From contig NZ_JBLUWW010000006.1 in NCBI RefSeq assembly GCF_048323655.1, positions 62,001-126,000 of the forward strand: a stretch of DNA of 64,000 nt. Direction: 5' to 3'. The position numbers and the translations under genes were made by a program. The notes below the pieces were generated by a model. It had not been told where the DNA came from, made no database searches, and saw nothing but the letters and a program-made list of their open reading frames with translations. Positions 60,071-64,000 of the stretch are shown here, in pieces (the stretch's first letter is position 1; every line of letters starts with the position of its first letter). This stretch comes from Salinimicrobium soli. Its GTDB lineage: Bacteria > Bacteroidota > Bacteroidia > Flavobacteriales > Flavobacteriaceae.

Positions 60071-60632
60071 GCAATTTTAATTCTTCCGGTGTATTAATAT
60101 TTGAGGTGAAAATATCCATGGCTGAGTTCAGAATGACATTTTTCACTTTACATTGATCCAGGGCCACGTGTAAGCGGCGCTCGTTCTTCTGCAAAAGCCC
60201 GTAAAACAAATTTTCACAGCGTTTGTGGTACAATGCTATTAAAGGCATTTTTTTTCCGTTGCTCACAATTTGAACAACATCTGTAACAGGATCATAAGCA
60301 CTGATAAGTTCTTCTAAAATTTCAGTTTTGATCAGTGGGATATCACAGCTCAACACCAGGTTATAATTAGTGTCAGAGTGGAATAACCCGGTATGGATTC
60401 CTGCTAAAGGCCCGGCATTTTTAATTAGGTCTTCTACCCGTGGGGTCTCAAAAATGTCATATTCGGGGTTGTTTGATACGAGCAGGGTTCTGGAAACCAG
60501 TGGTTGCAATGCAGCAATACTGCGCTGTACGAATTTTTTTCCATCAAAATCTAAGAGGCCTTTATCTGTACCCATCCGGGAACTTTTCCCTCCGGCCAGC
60601 ACAATACCTGTTATTTCGTTTCTGTTGATCAT
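60045..60632 (-). CDS. mobA: Molybdenum cofactor guanylyltransferase MobA
   Basis: Adds GMP to form the guanine dinucleotide cofactor used by DMSO reductase-family enzymes such as the one encoded at 51987. The 195-residue product has GIVLAGGKSSRMGTDKGLL (about 9-27), GPLAGIHTGL and SCDIPLI. Presence of mobA supports bis-MGD in the Mo enzyme of this window. It ends inside the moaD start. Confidence 0.94.
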   Translation of the reverse strand: MINRNEITGIVLAGGKSSRMGTDKGLLDFDGKKFVQRSIAALQPLVSRTLLVSNNPEYDIFETPRVEDLIKNAGPLAGIHTGLFHSDTNYNLVLSCDIPLIKTEILEELISAYDPVTDVVQIVSNGKKMPLIALYHKRCENLFYGLLQKNERRLHVALDQCKVKNVILNSAMDIFTSNINTPEELKLLEYEAAKN

Positions 60633-60635
60633 TTT

Positions 60636-61367
60636 TTAAGTAGAAAACAGTTTTACACTTGCGAGGGCAAGCACCACGACCAAAATGTATCGCAACCGAT
60701 AATTGTTTAATTTTTTACTTCCCATATAAGCACCAAAAAATCCGCCCAGAAGTGCTATCCCAACCAGTACAAAGGATTCCATATTGAGATCTATTCCGGA
60801 ACTCCATTGTCCCACTAATCCTGAAGCTGAATTAACCCATATGAACAAAGCTGAGACCGCAGCCGCTTCCTTCATTTTACCCCAATGCAAGAGAAGAATA
60901 ACCGGGGTAAGAATAATTCCGCCGCCAATACCAATTAGGCCGGAGAAGAAGCCGATAATTCCGCCAACAATAAGTCCCTGCCAAAGCTTCACTTGTCTGG
61001 AAATATTTTTTTCCTTTCCGAAAACGTTCAACATTTTCAAGATTGCGAATACCAGAAGAACGGCTAAAATTTTCTTATAGATAAAAGCATCTATTTCTAT
61101 AGTGCCTCCTAAAAAGGCGAAGGGAATAGAGGAGATCGCAAATGGGATAAATAAATTCTTATTGAAATAACCTTCTTTATAATAATAGAAAAAGGAAATT
61201 CCCGCCACGAATAAATTCAGCAAAAGCGCTGTAGGCTTCATTGTTTCAGGAGCAAATGAAAACAGAGCCATTAAAGCTAAATATCCGCTCGCTCCACCGT
61301 GTCCCACACTGGAGTATAGAAAAGATATGACCGGCAATATGAGGAGAAACAGATATATATTCACCAC
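60636..61367 (-). CDS. TauE/SafE-family membrane permease
   Basis: A 243-residue inner-membrane protein with seven to eight helices and two repeated halves (VGHGGASGYLAL near 25, GLIGIGGGIILTPVILL near 145), typical of the TauE/SafE group that moves sulfite, sulfoacetate and other organic or sulfur anions. Its place in the middle of the cofactor operon is odd: it might export sulfite or take up an oxyanion such as molybdate. Direction and substrate are unknown. Confidence 0.85.
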   Translation of the reverse strand: MVNIYLFLLILPVISFLYSSVGHGGASGYLALMALFSFAPETMKPTALLLNLFVAGISFFYYYKEGYFNKNLFIPFAISSIPFAFLGGTIEIDAFIYKKILAVLLVFAILKMLNVFGKEKNISRQVKLWQGLIVGGIIGFFSGLIGIGGGIILTPVILLLHWGKMKEAAAVSALFIWVNSASGLVGQWSSGIDLNMESFVLVGIALLGGFFGAYMGSKKLNNYRLRYILVVVLALASVKLFST

Positions 61368-61375
61368 AGTACTTT

Positions 61376-61723
61376 TTACAGGCTTTTGATCTTTTCAAGT
61401 TGTATATCCAGGAAATCCCAGCATTTCAGGTTCATTTCTTCAAAAGCCTTAACTAAAGCTTTCCCATAAGGTGTTAATTTTGTTCCGCCGCCGCCTTTAC
61501 CACCAATGCTGTTCACCGTGACTGGCTTTTTTGCTGTATTATTAACTGAATCTATGAGGTGCCAGGCTTTTTTATAGGAGATACCGAGAGATTTAGCTGC
61601 CTTGGACAAGGACCCGGTTTGGTCTATGGCTTTTAACAACCGAACCTTTCCTTCTCCAAGAAATTCTTTATCATCCAATTCGATCCAGATCCTACTTTTA
61701 ACTTTACAATTCATAAATTTCAT
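61376..61723 (-). CDS. ModE-type winged-helix regulator without molybdate-binding domain
   Basis: A 115-residue protein equal to the N-terminal DNA-binding domain of ModE: VRLLKAIDQTGSLSKAAKSLGISYKKAWHLIDSVN and GGKGGGGTKLTPYGKALVKAFE. The molbindin domains of full ModE are missing, as in many short relatives. I chose ATG 61723, one base after the moeA stop; the frame is open upstream but overlaps moeA. It may regulate the cofactor operon in response to Mo or W by another sensor. Confidence 0.85.
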   Translation of the reverse strand: MKFMNCKVKSRIWIELDDKEFLGEGKVRLLKAIDQTGSLSKAAKSLGISYKKAWHLIDSVNNTAKKPVTVNSIGGKGGGGTKLTPYGKALVKAFEEMNLKCWDFLDIQLEKIKSL

Positions 61724-61724
61724 G

Positions 61725-62900
61725 TTAAACAGGAAGTAAAAAGACTTCAAGGCTATCATTGATTTTGATCTCTTCCCGGTCTCCGTCCATTTTGACCAAA
61801 GCATTTGCCAGTGTAAATGTTTGCAGCATAGCTGAACTTTGTCCCTCTAAAACTGTAACCTTTCCTTCTTTGTAAATTGCTTTTAAAAATTGAGGCCGGT
61901 CTCCTTTCTTCACAAAATGAGAACTTGAGGTCGCAATTACTTTTTTCAGGAGAGGGTCATATCCGGCCATTTTTTGGACAGAAGGATATACGTACATATA
62001 GAAACAAGTTAGTGCGGCTGCAGGATTTCCCGGAAGTCCAAAAATAAGCGTTCTCCCGTTTTTCCCAAAGAAGAGGGGCTTTCCAGGTTTCTGATTGACC
62101 TTATAGAAGATTTCTTTTGTCTCCAGTCCTTTTAATGCCTGTCCTACAAAATCATAATCCCCCACAGATACTCCACCTGTGATGAGCACCAAATCATTTT
62201 CAGCAATTAGATCTTTTAGTTTATGATAAGTGTCCTCATAACTATCCTTTACAGTATGAAGAGAGATTTTGTCAAAGCCCAAAGAAATTAAGGCGCTTTT
62301 CAGCATTTTTGAATTGCTTTCATAAATCTTTCCGTAGGTCAGAGTTTCGCCGGCAGAAATGAGTTCATTACCAGTAGTTACAATTGCGATGGCAGGTTTT
62401 TTATATATCGGAATATTTTCAAGCCCCAAAGAGGCTAAATATCCAATTTCAGCAGGTGTTAACTTACTCCCTTTTTTTAAGGCTAATTCTCCTTCCCTGA
62501 CCTGTTCACCTGCCGGTCGGATATTTTGTTTTTCTCGTGGGAATTTTTCTAAAAAGATATTACCATTTTTAACCTCGACCTCTTCCTGGATAACAACAGC
62601 ATTTGCAGAAGAGGGGACCGGAGCTCCTGTAAATATCCTAATAGCTTCTCCGGAATTTATTTTGGGCTGGTGACTGTCTCCTGCTTTAACTTCACCAACT
62701 AAAGAGTATGACAGATGTTCATGTGCATTAACGGCATAACCGTCCATGGCCGATTGCCTGAAAGGAGGCATATTTATGGGAGAAAAAATGTCTTGGGATA
62801 GAATAGCATTAGTACAATTCTCAAGAGGTAGCTTTGTTTCCGAAGAAATTTTTTTACTGTTTTTTAAAACTGCATTTAAGGCCTCTTCAATACTAACCAT
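61725..62900 (-). CDS. moeA: Molybdopterin molybdenumtransferase MoeA
   Basis: Inserts molybdate into adenylated molybdopterin. The 391-residue product has the MoeA layout: N-terminal PPFRQSAMDGYAV, a beta-barrel domain, the MogA-like domain with ITGGVSVGDYDF and FGLPGNPAAALTCF, and a C-terminal domain. It is the first gene of the cofactor operon, with a promoter and palindromes just upstream. Confidence 0.95.
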   Translation of the reverse strand: MVSIEEALNAVLKNSKKISSETKLPLENCTNAILSQDIFSPINMPPFRQSAMDGYAVNAHEHLSYSLVGEVKAGDSHQPKINSGEAIRIFTGAPVPSSANAVVIQEEVEVKNGNIFLEKFPREKQNIRPAGEQVREGELALKKGSKLTPAEIGYLASLGLENIPIYKKPAIAIVTTGNELISAGETLTYGKIYESNSKMLKSALISLGFDKISLHTVKDSYEDTYHKLKDLIAENDLVLITGGVSVGDYDFVGQALKGLETKEIFYKVNQKPGKPLFFGKNGRTLIFGLPGNPAAALTCFYMYVYPSVQKMAGYDPLLKKVIATSSSHFVKKGDRPQFLKAIYKEGKVTVLEGQSSAMLQTFTLANALVKMDGDREEIKINDSLEVFLLPV

Positions 62901-62910
62901 TGCTATTAGC

Positions 62911-62923
62911 GTTATGTCATAAC
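62911..62923. promoter_or_regulatory. 13-nt palindrome before moeA
   Basis: GTTATG-T-CATAAC between the moeA ATG and its -7 box. Possible operator; it could also be part of the 5' leader. Confidence 0.35.
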
Positions 62924-62951
62924 AAACATAGCGAAACGCTCAAAGTGCAAA
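62923..62951 (-). promoter_or_regulatory. Candidate promoter of the molybdenum cofactor operon
   Basis: On the minus strand, TTTG (62948-62951), a 17-nt spacer and TATGTTTG (62923-62930) resemble the Bacteroidota promoter. The predicted start is near 62916. Confidence 0.5.
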
Positions 62952-62968
62952 CATGACCTTTGTCATGT
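62951..62968. promoter_or_regulatory. Crp/Fnr-type operator before moeA
   Basis: ACATGAC-CTTT-GTCATGT, a perfect inverted repeat with 7-bp arms, centred about 43 nt upstream of the predicted moeA transcription start, a usual place for activation. Its TGAC-N4-GTCA core equals that of the 54308-54339 palindrome. Confidence 0.6.
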
Positions 62969-63020
62969 CTAATAGCGATTGGACAATATATTCAGCTGTT
63001 TTTGCTGAGAATTGAACGTT

Positions 63021-63677
63021 TTATTGATAATATTCCAGAAGTTTGACCTTATTCCTTGTGGAATAAATCTTTTCTTCGTCGTGCAGTTTTTTAATAATCC
63101 TGGTAATAACAACTCGCGTAGAATTGAGATCTTCTGCAATTTTTTGATGGGTAATTTCCAGATCGATGTTGTTTGCAATTCTCACTTTATCTGTCAGGTA
63201 TTTCCAGATCCGGTTTTCTAACTTCAAAAATGCAAGCGAATCAATGGTCTCAACCATTTCCAAAAGTCTGAAATGGTAACTATCAATTATGAAATGTCGC
63301 CAGCTTTCGTATTGTATCAGCCACTTATCTACCAGACCCACAGGTATAAAAACGGCTTCAACATCAGATTCTGCAATACCTTTAAAAATACTTTTCTTTT
63401 TATTTATACAGTTTGCAAAAGAAATAGCACAGGTATCTCCCGGTTCTAAATAATATATCGAAAGTTCAAATCCGTGTTTGTCTTTTCTTATGATCTTGAC
63501 AATGCCATCTATGATTAAGGGAATATGTGTTAGCTCTTCACCAATATCTATCATAAGATGTCCATTGTTTATTTTTTTCAGATACCCGACTTCAGTAATA
63601 TCCTGAATTAAATTTGGTTCAAAAATGTGGGAGTAGTTGTGATATAGCTTTCTTTTTAAAATAACACTATTGTCCAT
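63021..63677 (-). CDS. Crp/Fnr-family transcription regulator
   Basis: A 218-residue regulator with an N-terminal cyclic-nucleotide-binding-like barrel (about 15-130) and a C-terminal winged helix with the recognition region ITHQKIAEDLNSTRVVITRIIKKLHDE (about 165-200). It lacks the N-terminal Cys set of FNR, so it does not look like an iron-sulfur oxygen sensor; the ligand is unknown. Two Cys lie at PGDTCAISFANC. It stands just upstream of the cofactor operon and is the likely binder of the two TGAC-N4-GTCA palindromes in this window. Confidence 0.9.
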   Translation of the reverse strand: MDNSVILKRKLYHNYSHIFEPNLIQDITEVGYLKKINNGHLMIDIGEELTHIPLIIDGIVKIIRKDKHGFELSIYYLEPGDTCAISFANCINKKKSIFKGIAESDVEAVFIPVGLVDKWLIQYESWRHFIIDSYHFRLLEMVETIDSLAFLKLENRIWKYLTDKVRIANNIDLEITHQKIAEDLNSTRVVITRIIKKLHDEEKIYSTRNKVKLLEYYQ

Positions 63678-63710
63678 CTTTTGATAATTTACAGTAACAC
63701 AAATATATAA

Positions 63711-63738
63711 CTAACCCCTCTAAAAACAGAGGGGTTAG
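63711..63738. terminator. Hairpin after the porin gene
   Basis: CTAACCCCTCT (63711-63721), a 6-nt loop and AGAGGGGTTAG (63728-63738) form a perfect 11-bp stem between the regulator start and the porin stop. A T run is weak, so it may be a terminator for the minus-strand porin gene or a regulatory hairpin. Confidence 0.55.
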
Positions 63739-63771
63739 AACTATCAACTAATCCAAGCAATAAAAACATTT

Positions 63772-64000
63772 TTAAAATTTCACCTGCACCTGTGTTAATA
63801 AGGCATCATTATTAACACTGGCAACAGTTTCAATGTTGGCTAAATAATTTATTTGAAAACGTACCTTATTGTTTACGAAGTAGTTAAACCCAACAGTCAT
63901 CCTTTCAGAATATCCCAGGTTATCTTTAATGTTGACATCCGGGTCAAAATATTCATATTTAACCACCGGTTGGAATTTTTCTGTCACATCATATGCTGCA
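63772..64000 (-). CDS. C-terminal end of a porin, cut by the window edge
   Basis: The reading frame is open to base 64000; only about 76 residues are visible. Alternating beta sequence with GYSERMTVGFNYFVNNKVRFQINY and the end LLTQVQVKF with terminal Phe fit an outer-membrane porin of the phosphate-selective (OprP/OprO) type. The start lies outside the window. Confidence 0.7.
   Translation of the reverse strand, partial: AAYDVTEKFQPVVKYEYFDPDVNIKDNLGYSERMTVGFNYFVNNKVRFQINYLANIETVASVNNDALLTQVQVKF

Noticed and set aside
60442..60466. GGTCTCAAAAATGTCAT inside mobA, identical over 17 nt to the repeat at 40269
   Set aside because: It codes for normal MobA sequence with no insertion in length, so it is probably chance, although such a match is unusual.

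Overview
The window looks like chromosomal DNA of a marine-type flavobacterium (Bacteroidota). Grounds: a fused SecDF, MoaC-MoaB and archaeal-type ProRS, a Rho with a long low-complexity insert, lineage families such as DUF4293, DUF1599, BT_3928 and DUF6588, TTG starts without clear Shine-Dalgarno sites, and promoters of the TTTG-N19-TAnnTTTG type. The genus is not certain.

Positions 1-32.2 kb are mostly ordinary core genome: gyrB, mdh and secDF; a minus-strand folE-cysS-yidD-lgt operon; proS, two identical tRNA-Glu genes and rpsT; rho; truA with an ABC exporter; folP-cdaA; DUF1599, BT_3928, tpiA, prmA and clpS; then a porin, BCCT transporter and universal stress protein set.

Positions 33.0-46.8 kb are accessory DNA and the most unusual part. 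Small minus-strand genes lie between imperfect palindromes built like integron attC sites. Ten bases at one end of a cassette are the exact reverse complement of ten bases at its other end in four of the five cassettes. The series ends at a tyrosine recombinase gene in the same orientation, which lacks the extra segment typical of IntI. Two near-identical IS110/IS1111-type elements (1.44 kb) sit at the same place inside two different attC-like sites. A block with three FIST sensor genes, a decayed FIST fragment and a soluble histidine kinase interrupts the series.

Positions 47.1-64 kb form a respiratory and cofactor island. A minus-strand operon encodes a Tat-exported molybdopterin enzyme with its FeS and NrfD subunits (polysulfide/thiosulfate reductase type), two YeeE/YedE membrane proteins, two rhodanese-fold proteins without the catalytic Cys but with a C-terminal GGC, and a cytochrome c lipoprotein. 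A twelve-heme cytochrome is divergent, and a 32-bp perfect palindrome lies between. Next come a complete molybdenum cofactor operon (moeA to moaA), a Crp/Fnr regulator and the end of a porin gene. The shared TGAC-N4-GTCA core in the two control regions suggests that one regulator couples cofactor synthesis to the Mo enzyme.
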